DNA of 64,000 nucleotides, taken from Blautia faecis. Its GTDB lineage: Bacteria; Bacillota; Clostridia; Lachnospirales; Lachnospiraceae. The stretch covers positions 1 to 64,000 of the forward strand of contig NZ_JAJCIA010000022.1 in assembly GCF_020554845.1 (NCBI RefSeq), given 5' to 3'. The number at the start of each line of letters is the position of its first letter. Position 1 is the first letter of the stretch. The position numbers and the translations under genes are program-made. The notes under the pieces are model-generated. The model was not told the DNA's origin and made no database searches. It saw nothing but the letters and a program-made list of their open reading frames with translations. Below, piece after piece: positions 28,512-36,800 of the stretch.

Positions 28512-28781
28512 TCACGCTCCGTAATCCTGATAATTTTATTCTAGTACAAGCAAAAGAAAGTGTCGATAGTCAGAAATTTCACCGTGTATAGACAAAACGG
28601 GCAAAGTGTAAAAAATACACCTCGCCCGTTTGATCTCTTATTTAGTTTCCTCCATGTATTTGCAATCGGCCTCTGGATTCTATTCCCAGTCAGTCTCCGC
28701 CTCCGTCAATTTCACTTTCAAAACTGCTTCAAGGTCAATAAACGCAGGAATAAAACTGTCACGAATAAACAGGAGCATTTT

Positions 28782-29363
28782 TCAGCACAGAAAGACATCT
28801 TCTGTAGCATTCTTTCCCATCATAATCAAATAGACTTCGTGTACGATCATATCCAGATTCTTCGTATCCTCCGGTGTCCAGTCCTGGAAAATACCAAAGA
28901 TAGCATGGCTGTGGTAACGGAGGATCAACTTCAGTTCCTGGCGGCTGTAGTTCCGGTACAGATTTTCTTCCTCCACAATGCTCTCAAACAACTCGTAGGT
29001 TCCTTGCATAAGGGTTTGTTCCAGTTCTTTTCCATAATTACTTTCTATTCCTTTTCGCACTTCAGGTATAGCATTGATGGCAAAAACAAACAGATACTTC
29101 AGCGCTGCTTCTGCGCCGCCCTGCTCTTTGCACGCCTCCAGCAGCCGCCTGGTTCCCTGCTTTATGCTCCACTGAATCAGATCCGGTATTCCTTCGAAAT
29201 GGTAGTAAAATGCCTGCCTGGTGATCTGGCACTCTTCCACAATATCCTTTACTGTAAGCTTCTTTACTTTTTTCTCCAGAATCAGCTTACGGGCTGCTTC
29301 TGCGATGATCTCTTTCATGTCCATATACTGTGGTTCTCTTTCCTTTATCCGGTGTTGAATCAT
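28782..29363 (-). CDS. TetR/AcrR-family transcriptional regulator
   Basis: The 193-residue protein has an N-terminal TetR helix-turn-helix (KEIIAEAARKLILEKKVKKL; DIVEECQITRQAFYYHFEGI) and a helical ligand domain. The start is uncertain: the first ATG lacks a clear ribosome site, and one 13 codons later would begin just before the HTH. After the TGA at 28782-28784 the same frame stays open for another 34 codons to a TAG at 28680, reading like a charged protein tail (AVLKVKLTEAETDWE). No transporter, the usual TetR target, is adjacent. Confidence 0.83.
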   Translation of the reverse strand: MIQHRIKEREPQYMDMKEIIAEAARKLILEKKVKKLTVKDIVEECQITRQAFYYHFEGIPDLIQWSIKQGTRRLLEACKEQGGAEAALKYLFVFAINAIPEVRKGIESNYGKELEQTLMQGTYELFESIVEEENLYRNYSRQELKLILRYHSHAIFGIFQDWTPEDTKNLDMIVHEVYLIMMGKNATEDVFLC

Positions 29364-29546
29364 AAACAGTCTCTAATTCTTATACCTTAATAGCTACATG
29401 CAAATCATATTATCGGCAACAACGACCAACTACAGCTCATACTATTTCACAGGTTATATATCTTTAACAATTTTCCCACTGCATTTTCCTATGACGCTTA
29501 TTCCCACTGCATTTTCCAATGATGCTTATATTCATACTTTGGGTTT

Positions 29547-30200
29547 CTAATTTGACTCTTCTGAATCTGCAATATCTTCCTCATCTACAGTATCTTGTTT
29601 CTCTGGTACCACTGCATCTTCTCGCGCCTGCATAGCGGCTCTCTCACGAATGCTCTTCTTCGGGGCGGCCGGTTGAGATTGCTGGGAGGATTTCTTCCTG
29701 GCTGGGTCTACTGCAAATTTGCGTTCCGGATCAGCCTTGGCAACTTTGCCTAAGCGGGTGGCACCCCAAAGTAAAAACAGCGGAAGCACAATGGCTGTAA
29801 AAAGAAGCCCCAGATTCATCAATCCGGTAAAAAACAGAATTACCTGCATGACAATCTCAGTTATAAGAAGAGATATGGCCAGTTTCACAGAAAATCTGCT
29901 CTTATCTACTCTGTTGGAGTTCCTTACAGATAGAAATCCAACTACAGCTTCCCAGATTCCTACTGCAATAAAACAAATACCAATCCCTTTCAGAAGTCCA
30001 CTTCCCACTCCGGCATTCTCAAGAAGTTCTACATACTCTGCAGTTCCCTTGTCTGCTTCCAGAGCTGTCATAAAGAAATTGATTCCATACATGATCGTGG
30101 AGGTAATGGCTGAAAACATCAGGAAAATACCACCAAACATCAGACACATCCTGCCATTCATCGCCTGCCGTGTCACCTTCATCCTCTCAAATTGATCCAT
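29547..30200 (-). CDS. Hypothetical four-helix membrane protein with charged C-terminal tail
   Basis: ATG 30200 follows AGGAAGG by 7 nt; the longer reading would need a TTG. The 217 residues contain about four hydrophobic segments (MCLMFGGIFLMFSAITSTIM; GIGICFIAVGIWEAVVGFL; two further ones around 110-150). A cytoplasmic tail follows, rich first in Lys, Arg, Ser and Gln, then in Asp and Glu. I do not recognise the family. The gene stands alone between two repeat-rich gaps. Confidence 0.75.
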   Translation of the reverse strand: MDQFERMKVTRQAMNGRMCLMFGGIFLMFSAITSTIMYGINFFMTALEADKGTAEYVELLENAGVGSGLLKGIGICFIAVGIWEAVVGFLSVRNSNRVDKSRFSVKLAISLLITEIVMQVILFFTGLMNLGLLFTAIVLPLFLLWGATRLGKVAKADPERKFAVDPARKKSSQQSQPAAPKKSIRERAAMQAREDAVVPEKQDTVDEEDIADSEESN

Positions 30201-30340
30201 AATCAAACCTTCCTCTCTTTTTTGTAAACCAACAAAAACACAATTTTAATATTAGTCTAACATATCACTTTTCGTTATTCAATGTACAGATTTCTGTTCG
30301 TGTAACAAACATTATGGGTTACGATTCTCGATCTTCGCAG

Positions 30341-30514
30341 AAACACGCTCTAGAGCGTGTTTGAAAAAGGCTTTCTGCAAGATGTGCGTCACAGTTTGTG
30401 GGAGATTTTGTCCGGATGAGGGTGCCGTAGCGGGCTACGGCAACCGAATTCGGGCAAAATCTCCCGCAAAGTGGGGCGTGCAGATTGCGGGAATGATTTT
30501 TCAAACAGGCTCTA
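30341..30514. repeat. Family A palindromic element, full-length 164-bp form
   Basis: The element proper is 30351-30514, starting TAGAGCGTGTTTGAAAAA and ending TTTTTCAAACAGGCTCTA. Inside, GGGAGATTTTG pairs perfectly with CAAAATCTCCC, and the centre is a GCCGTAGC/GCTACGGC hairpin. A right-arm remnant (AAACACGCTC) directly precedes it, forming a 22-bp palindrome at the junction 30341-30362. Another left-arm word (TAGAGTGTGTTTGAA) lies at 30562-30576. No other feature is seen in 30201-30609 apart from presumed promoters. Confidence 0.85.
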
Positions 30515-30609
30515 TCTTAATAATTACCTTTACTTTCCAGATTCAGCTTTATATAATGTATTAGAGTGTGTTTGAAGCACAAGTTACATGTGAAAGGCAG
30601 GTTTTACCA

Positions 30610-31299
30610 ATGAACTGCAATAAAAAAGAGCTTTTACTTTATGCCGTTACTGACCGCAGCTGGTTAAATGGCAGAACTTTATATGACCAGGTCGAAGAAG
30701 CCTTAAAAGGTGGGGCCACCTTCATTCAGCTACGCGAAAAAAATCTGGATACAGATAGTTTTCTCAAAGAAGCTGCGGAAATCAAAGAGTTATGTGCGCG
30801 CTATCATGTACCATTCGTGATCAATGACAATGTAGAAATTGCAAAAGAAATCAATGCCGATGGCGTTCATGTAGGGCAGGAGGATATGGCTGCTGGTAAT
30901 GCCAGAGCCATCCTCGGTTCTGACAAAATCATCGGCGTTTCTGCGCATACAGTTGAAGAGGCTGTTCTTGCTGAAAAAAATGGCGCAGATTATCTGGGAG
31001 TAGGTGCCGCATTCCAAACCGGAACCAAAAAAGATGCCGGCAATATCAGCCATGAAACTATAAAACAAATATGTGAGGCTGTAAATATTCCCGTTATTGC
31101 TATCGGTGGAATTACACATGACAATGTAATGGAGCTGGCTGGAAGCGGTATCTGCGGAATTGCAGTTGTAAGTGCCATCTTTGCAGCTGAAGATATTACA
31201 AAAGCAACCAGAGAGCTTAAAGAGCTTACTCTCAAAATGAAAGATTCTACTTGTATTTCCAAAGACAATGCATCTTCCAGGAAAGGAATTTCATGTTAA
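30610..31299 (+). CDS. thiE: Thiamine-phosphate synthase
   Basis: ThiE joins HMP-diphosphate and the thiazole phosphate to give thiamine monophosphate. The 229-residue protein shows LYAVTDRSWLNG, the substrate loop FIQLREKNLD, FVINDNVEIAKEINADGVHV, VSAHTVEEAVLAEKNGADYL and the phosphate-binding IPVIAIGGITHDNV, GICGIAVVSAI. ATG 30610 is chosen: the upstream GTG at 30568 lies in a family A remnant. The C terminus runs about 15 residues beyond the usual end and overlaps the next gene by 7 bp. No TPP riboswitch was recognised upstream. Confidence 0.93.
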   Translation: MNCNKKELLLYAVTDRSWLNGRTLYDQVEEALKGGATFIQLREKNLDTDSFLKEAAEIKELCARYHVPFVINDNVEIAKEINADGVHVGQEDMAAGNARAILGSDKIIGVSAHTVEEAVLAEKNGADYLGVGAAFQTGTKKDAGNISHETIKQICEAVNIPVIAIGGITHDNVMELAGSGICGIAVVSAIFAAEDITKATRELKELTLKMKDSTCISKDNASSRKGISC

Positions 31300-31952
31300 G
31301 GGGTGCCATCTGGGATCTGGATGGTACGATTCTGGATTCTATGTCAGCCTGGGATCATGTAGGCGAAAATTACCTGCGAAACCAGGGAATTGAACCTGAA
31401 CCGGATCTGGATGAAGCAATCGCCACTATGAGTCTCCACCAGGCAGCTGACTATTTTATTGAGCACTATGGTGTAAAACAGACCCAAGATGAATTGATCA
31501 AGAGTGCTGTAGCAATTGTAGATGATTTCTACCGCTATGAAGCTCAGCTGAAGCCTCATCTGAAAGAATTTCTGGCTCAGCTTCATGAGACCGGAGTCAA
31601 AATGTGTATTGCCACTGCTACAGAGCGCTCCCTCGTGGAAGCTGCCCTGGCACGTTGCGAAGTGCTTGATTATTTCAGTGAAATCTTTACCTGCTCCTCT
31701 GTGGGTGCCGGAAAGGACGAACCAACCATTTATCGGGAAGCCTTGAACTTTCTTGGCACTGACCGAACCAATACCATGGTCTTTGAAGATTCTCTTCATG
31801 CCCTTACTACAGCTAAGAAAGATGGCTTCTATACCACTGCTGTGTACGACTCTCATGAAGAAAATCAAGAGGAAATACAGCGTCTGGCAAACTGTCGGAT
31901 TCATGATTACGGTGAGTCGGAAGAGTTTATTAATTTTACAAAAAATCTATAG
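31293..31952 (+). CDS. HAD-superfamily phosphatase coupled to thiE
   Basis: The 219-residue protein has all HAD motifs: WDLDGTILDSM with the nucleophile aspartate, a helical cap, CIATATE (motif II), the lysine in GAGKDEPTIY and VFEDSLHALTTAK (motif IV). It belongs with small-molecule phosphatases such as beta-phosphoglucomutase and Gph. Its ATG lies inside the last codons of thiE (7-bp overlap), so translation is coupled. That suggests, but does not prove, a role in dephosphorylating thiamine monophosphate or a related intermediate. A hairpin follows the stop. Confidence 0.85.
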   Translation: MLRGAIWDLDGTILDSMSAWDHVGENYLRNQGIEPEPDLDEAIATMSLHQAADYFIEHYGVKQTQDELIKSAVAIVDDFYRYEAQLKPHLKEFLAQLHETGVKMCIATATERSLVEAALARCEVLDYFSEIFTCSSVGAGKDEPTIYREALNFLGTDRTNTMVFEDSLHALTTAKKDGFYTTAVYDSHEENQEEIQRLANCRIHDYGESEEFINFTKNL

Positions 31953-31966
31953 AACTTTTTATTTGG

Positions 31967-31996
31967 CGGGAAGCTTAATTGCTTCCCGATATTCTT
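31967..31996 (+). terminator. Terminator of thiE-HAD
   Basis: CGGGAAGC (31967-31974) pairs with GCTTCCCG (31981-31988), followed by ATATTCTTTATT. Confidence 0.75.
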
Positions 31997-32010
31997 TATT
32001 CAACCAAGTA

Positions 32011-32149
32011 TCTACTACATTGACGCAGGATGATTTCTTCATATGCAAGATGGAGGAAGGAGCCGTAGCGAGCTACGGCAACTGAATTCGGGCAAAATAT
32101 ACCGCAAAGTGGAGCGTACAGATTGCGGGAATGATTTTTCAAACAGATT
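32011..32149. repeat. Chimeric A/B repeat
   Basis: The left part (TTGACGCAGGATGATTTCTT through the GCCGTAGCGAGCTACGGC core) matches the interior of family B at 28285-28449. The right part (GAATTCGGGCAAAAT through AATGATTTTTCAAACAGATT) matches family A at 30351-30514. The join is at the shared hairpin core. It directly abuts the short family B copy. Confidence 0.75.
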
Positions 32150-32244
32150 CTAGTACATCGAAAATTAAGTTTCTGCTATATTGACGCAGCAGATGAAAAA
32201 TCAGACAAGTCAATATGGCAGTTACTTAATATTCGATGTACTAG
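32150..32244. repeat. Family B element, 95-bp internally deleted form
   Basis: Same termini as the 165-bp element, with 35-bp inverted repeats differing at 4 positions. It lacks exactly the 70-bp segment that in the long form lies between two CGCAG direct repeats. The right tip CTAG supplies the stop codon of sbcC on the minus strand (TAG at 32241-32243). Confidence 0.88.
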
Positions 32245-35200
32245 CTTATTTGCCACTTCACATGACTTCCCTTCTCGTCTTTGCTGACGATCAGCTGATC
32301 TTCAATCTCCTGCTTCAGCTCGGTCACATGAGAAATAATTCCAATCAACTTGCTTCCTCCCGCCAGTTCCTGAAGAACCTTTACCGCCTGTTCTCTGGAA
32401 TGCTCATCAAGGGAACCGAAGCCTTCATCCACAAACATTACATCAAGATGTATCGCTGCAGAGCTCTCCTGGATCTGATCTGCCATTCCAAGTGCCAATG
32501 CCAGGGCTGCCATAAAGGATTCTCCTCCGGAAAGGGTACGGACTTCACGCTCTTTGCCGGTAACATTAGAATATACCATAAGATCCAGACCACGATTCTT
32601 GCCTTTCCCCGCATTCTCCTCGTCTACCATACGAAGTTCAAACTGTCCGGCAGACATATTCGCAAAGCGGCGATTGGCCGCATAAAGAATCTTCTCCAGG
32701 TAATATCTCTGCACATAGGTTTCAAGATCCATACGGTTTCCGGACATATTTCCAGACAACAGCTTATAAAGAGTTTCCAGCTTGGTATGCTTTTCAATGA
32801 TTTTACCTCGCTTCTCCATCTGAGGGCTAAGAATATCATATGCCTCTTTATCAGCTTTATACTGTTCTTTATAAAGTTCCAGTTTCGTCTGAGTCTGAAG
32901 CCGTACTTTCTCAGCTTCCTCCATCTGGGACTTGGCAGCTTCCATATCTGGCTTGCTCCTGCCATCTATGGCTTTTCCAGCTGTTTCTGCAGTGGTCTGT
33001 GCGGCTAGTTTTTTTCGCTGCCAGCTGTCTGCTTCTTTTTGCAAAAGCTCCGCTGTTTCACGGGTATAGTTCTCTGCTATGTCCGCCCATTCTGCCTCTG
33101 TCATATTTTTCTCATTCATCAAAGTCTGATAAAAGGCCTGCCGCTCCTGGTAAAGCTTCTGGTGATCTGGAAGTTCCCCTTCAAATCGTTTAATCAAGCT
33201 GGTACAGTTAACCAGCTCTTCAGAAGACGCTTTTTCTTTCTTTTCAGCTTCCTTGGAAGCAGCTTCTGCAGCTTTCCATTTTCCTTTTGCCTGGTTAAAC
33301 TCTGTCATAGCCGCCTCTTCTGATGGATATTCCCGGGAATCATTCAACTGCTTCAGAAGAGCTTCTGCGCTCTTGGCTGACGCTGCTGCCTCAGTCAGCT
33401 TTTGTCCGCATTCCTCTACGGCAGTTTTTCCTGATTTCTTCCGCTCTTCTACCTGTCCCAGAGCATCCTGAAGATTACGCAATGTTTTCTGGGCTGTATT
33501 AAGTCTTGTACCCTCTTCCTGTAATAAAGTTTTCCAGGTTCCAAGAAGTGTCTGTATCTGCTTCAGCAAGGCATTCCAATTACACTCTTTATCCGCCATC
33601 TGATCCTGGGCTGCACCAGGGACTTCTGAATTTCTGCTCTCCTGGAAATTTTTTATATTGTCTCCCAAAGAATCAAATACTTCCAGCATTCCTGCTTCCG
33701 GGAACTGCTCATGATCATTTAAAATACGCGTGCACAGCTTCCTTCCTGTCTCTTCCAAAAGTCGTTCTTTTTCTGCAACTATATCCACAGCTGACCTTGC
33801 TTCACCGGCAGACTGTTCCTGCCTGTTTCGAAGCTCAGAAACTTCTTTTTCTGCCAGTTCCAATTGCTCACGGGTGAGATCTCTATGAAGGGTAGAAGCT
33901 ATGCATGGATTCGGATGTTCTATTGCGCCGCATACAGGACATGGTTTCCCCGGCTGAAGCTCGCGTGCCAGAAAACCAGCCTGCTCATCCAGAAAAATTC
34001 TCCGCATAGACTCATATTCCTGGCTCTTTGCGTCATATCTGATTCTATTCTTCTGGTATGTCTCTCGTGCTTTCTTCGCCAGTTTTTTCTGTGTTTCTAC
34101 ACCTTTAAGAAGATCTTCTGTTTCTTGTACTTCAATGCCAAGTACTTCCAGTTCCTGATTTTTCCCTTTCCAGACAGCAATTTTCTCATTAGTGTCGGTC
34201 AGCTTCTCTGACTGAGCCCTCCAGTCTGCTTCCTGCTTCTCCATTTTCTCCAGATCTTCTCTGGCTTTGCGGTCTGCGGCCTGCGCTGCGGTCAGATTTT
34301 GCTGGCTGGTCTTTACACTTTTTTCTGCTTCCTTGATCTGCTTAAGGAGCTTCACTTCTTTATTCACGCGCTCATAAATAGTGGTGTACGCCTTAAGCTC
34401 CTTCTCTGCCGTTTCTTTCACCGCCTTCGCTGTCTGAATGACAGATTGTGACTGTTCTTTTAATAAAGGAGCTCGTTCCTGCTGCTCCTTTAAGGCACTC
34501 TCACATGTCTGCATATTACGCAAGGCATCCTGACAGCGTGCGTATTCGCCTTTTATTTCGTATGCTTTCTTAATTTTCTCTGACAGAATGGTCTTTTCCC
34601 CTATTTGTGCTTCCACTTTCCCACATTCAGAAAGCTGAACCTCAGCGTTTTCCAGCTGCGCATATAAATTCGTCAGCTGAATGGAACTGTTGTAGATATC
34701 CCTTTTTTCGTCGCGGAGTTTTGATGCGGATTGTAATTCTTTCGAGGTAAAATTCACACTTTTCTCCAGTGTTCTGCATAACTCGCCCAGATGATCCAGA
34801 AAGCAATCCATCACTACAATTTCCCCATTCAAAACCTGCTTTTTTAGCCCTTCTATTTCCTGCCACTGGTCATATTCCTGGGGAATTACCACATGGGCAG
34901 CTTCAGTCTGACATGCAGTTTTGATCTGAGCAATCTCTTTTTCCAGGGAACGCTTGCGATTCATCAGCTCGTCCACAATATTCTGGTATAATTCAGTGTT
35001 AAACAGCTTCCGGAAGATGACTTTCTTATCATCAGATTTTGCACGAAGAAGCTCCATAAATTCTCCCTGAGCGATCATGGCAACCTGCATAAACTGGCTT
35101 TTGGTAAGACCGAGGATCTCCCCCAGCTTGCTGTCAGCTTCCTTCTGTGGATATTCGGTACCATCTGGCATGATCAGGCTGACAGACCCCGGTACTTCAC

Positions 35201-35552
35201 GGCTTCCTGTATTTTTCCCCGCCCCTCTTGTCAGAAGCTTCAGATGTCTGGGAACACGGCGGACAGTATACAGCAGGCTATTTTCTCCTGTCCCTTCGGA
35301 AAAAACAAGCTCTACAAATGGTTCAACGTTCAACTCTGCATACTGGCTTTGCAGTACAACACCATCTTTCTTGTTTGTACTGGAGCTGGCTTCACCGTAA
35401 AGAGCAAATACAAGGGCATCAAATATAGTTGTTTTTCCTGCTCCGGTGTCTCCGGTCACAAGAAACAGATTCTGATTCGGCTCCTGAAAATCGATCTGTG
35501 TCAGTTTTCCGTAGGAACCAAACGCCTGCATGATAAGTTTCACAGGTCTCAT
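32241..35552 (-). CDS. sbcC: Nuclease SbcCD subunit C
   Basis: SbcC is the Rad50-like ATPase of the SbcCD nuclease, which cleaves DNA hairpins and processes ends. From ATG 35552 (overlapping the sbcD stop by 4 bp) the product is 1,103 residues. It has Walker A VTGDTGAGKTTIFDAL, long coiled coils on both sides of the zinc hook PGKPCPVCGAIEHP, the ABC signature TLSGGESFMAALALALGM and Walker B LDVMFVDEGFGSLDE. The gene ends in KWQIS-stop, the TAG being formed by the terminal repeat of a family B element, so the natural C terminus may have been trimmed or replaced at its last residue or two. Confidence 0.95.
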   Translation of the reverse strand: MRPVKLIMQAFGSYGKLTQIDFQEPNQNLFLVTGDTGAGKTTIFDALVFALYGEASSSTNKKDGVVLQSQYAELNVEPFVELVFSEGTGENSLLYTVRRVPRHLKLLTRGAGKNTGSREVPGSVSLIMPDGTEYPQKEADSKLGEILGLTKSQFMQVAMIAQGEFMELLRAKSDDKKVIFRKLFNTELYQNIVDELMNRKRSLEKEIAQIKTACQTEAAHVVIPQEYDQWQEIEGLKKQVLNGEIVVMDCFLDHLGELCRTLEKSVNFTSKELQSASKLRDEKRDIYNSSIQLTNLYAQLENAEVQLSECGKVEAQIGEKTILSEKIKKAYEIKGEYARCQDALRNMQTCESALKEQQERAPLLKEQSQSVIQTAKAVKETAEKELKAYTTIYERVNKEVKLLKQIKEAEKSVKTSQQNLTAAQAADRKAREDLEKMEKQEADWRAQSEKLTDTNEKIAVWKGKNQELEVLGIEVQETEDLLKGVETQKKLAKKARETYQKNRIRYDAKSQEYESMRRIFLDEQAGFLARELQPGKPCPVCGAIEHPNPCIASTLHRDLTREQLELAEKEVSELRNRQEQSAGEARSAVDIVAEKERLLEETGRKLCTRILNDHEQFPEAGMLEVFDSLGDNIKNFQESRNSEVPGAAQDQMADKECNWNALLKQIQTLLGTWKTLLQEEGTRLNTAQKTLRNLQDALGQVEERKKSGKTAVEECGQKLTEAAASAKSAEALLKQLNDSREYPSEEAAMTEFNQAKGKWKAAEAASKEAEKKEKASSEELVNCTSLIKRFEGELPDHQKLYQERQAFYQTLMNEKNMTEAEWADIAENYTRETAELLQKEADSWQRKKLAAQTTAETAGKAIDGRSKPDMEAAKSQMEEAEKVRLQTQTKLELYKEQYKADKEAYDILSPQMEKRGKIIEKHTKLETLYKLLSGNMSGNRMDLETYVQRYYLEKILYAANRRFANMSAGQFELRMVDEENAGKGKNRGLDLMVYSNVTGKEREVRTLSGGESFMAALALALGMADQIQESSAAIHLDVMFVDEGFGSLDEHSREQAVKVLQELAGGSKLIGIISHVTELKQEIEDQLIVSKDEKGSHVKWQIS

Positions 35553-36700
35553 TTCGTCACCTCCTGTACTGTATTGATAACCTCCTGAAGAATTTCCTGC
35601 TCTTCCGCATCTGCATTTCCGAGGAACTGGCAGCAAAGTTCAAATGGATTCAATTCACGCTCACTGTCTGCATGTCTGGTATAATCAACCTGCCGCACAG
35701 TCTCACGGCGTATCTCTAGAAGCCCTGGAAAAGCCAGACGCAGACGATCCTGCATATCAATTACGTCCAGATCCACCTTATCCGTAAGAATTACTGTCAC
35801 ATAATCTTTACAGCGCTGTGCCAGAACACTCTCTAAATCTCCCTTGATCACTTTTATCTGGCGCAGCGGTTCCAGTGGAATTACTTCTGTAGTGATTTCG
35901 CCCTTTTGTTTTATGTCAACCATTATAATTCCTTTATTCTGACCTGCTTCACTTACAGAGCATGCCAGCGGCGTTCCACAATAGCGATAAAACTCGCCGC
36001 CTGCTTTCATTGGCTTATGAATATGTCCCAGTGCCGCATAATCAAATTTCTGCAGAATATCGGCTGACACCTGGTCAATATTTCCTACTGTCCGGATCTC
36101 AGAGTCCATTCGTTCAACTTCTTCTGCACTCTCCCCCATAGGCAGATAGAATTGATGGCTGACCAGAATGTTTCTCTGGTTTATGTCAACCTGTTCACGT
36201 TCTATCAGTCTGTGGATCGTATCATTGTAAGAAAGATTATTTCCATTCTCGTCTGTACCAGTGATCAGCTTCACCATGGAAGGCTTCACAAAGGGAAGCA
36301 AATAAAAATTCACCGGACCATATTCATCCTGAAGTACCACTTTCTCAATCTGATCTTCTTCTGTCTGCGGCGGCATTCCGATCATATAAATTTTCTGACG
36401 ATCAAGTACACTCCGAAAGCAGTTCACGCGGGGCGCGCTGTCGTGGTTTCCACTGATCATCATAATTACAGAATCCGAAACTGCATTTCGCAGCTTTCCG
36501 ATAAAATGATCAAACACCTCCACTGCTTCTGCAGACGGAACTGCTTTGTCATAGATGTCCCCTGCGATCACGATCGCATCAGGTACTTTCTCTGCGGCCT
36601 TCTGAATTATTTGATCCAGTATATATTCCTGATCTTCTCTGAGATCACGATTGATTAATTTCAAGCCAATGTGTAAATCTGATAAGTGAAATATTCTCAT
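35549..36700 (-). CDS. sbcD: Nuclease SbcCD subunit D
   Basis: SbcD is the Mre11-like metallophosphoesterase of the complex. The 383 residues contain MRIFHLSDLHIG, IVIAGDIYDKAVPS, MMISGNHDSAPRV, LVSHQFYLPMG and AALGHIHKP, which together supply the two-metal site. The C-terminal part (EVIPLEPLRQIKVIKGDLES) is the capping domain. It lies immediately before sbcC with a 4-bp ATGA overlap, so the two are translated as a coupled pair. Confidence 0.96.
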   Translation of the reverse strand: MRIFHLSDLHIGLKLINRDLREDQEYILDQIIQKAAEKVPDAIVIAGDIYDKAVPSAEAVEVFDHFIGKLRNAVSDSVIMMISGNHDSAPRVNCFRSVLDRQKIYMIGMPPQTEEDQIEKVVLQDEYGPVNFYLLPFVKPSMVKLITGTDENGNNLSYNDTIHRLIEREQVDINQRNILVSHQFYLPMGESAEEVERMDSEIRTVGNIDQVSADILQKFDYAALGHIHKPMKAGGEFYRYCGTPLACSVSEAGQNKGIIMVDIKQKGEITTEVIPLEPLRQIKVIKGDLESVLAQRCKDYVTVILTDKVDLDVIDMQDRLRLAFPGLLEIRRETVRQVDYTRHADSERELNPFELCCQFLGNADAEEQEILQEVINTVQEVTK

Positions 36701-36800
36701 AAACCGTTCCCCATTCTTATCTTCTCAAAATTCCTGTTAAACTATATATTTCATATACCTTAATGTTACCGATTGTATATATAAAACCAACTTCATAGCC

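Noticed and set aside
28301..28530. Possible CRISPR or tandem-repeat array
   Set aside because: The repeats are inverted and nested pieces of two element families, not regularly spaced direct repeats with unique spacers.
30568..30609. Upstream GTG start for thiE
   Set aside because: It lies in a family A arm remnant, has no ribosome site, and adds residues not seen in ThiE proteins.
30515..30609. TPP riboswitch before thiE
   Set aside because: The conserved THI-box words (CTGAGA and the paired late segment) are absent; the space is taken by repeat sequence.
32011..32244. Degenerate insertion sequence with transposase
   Set aside because: No frame of useful length exists in either strand; the segments are wholly explained by the repeat families.
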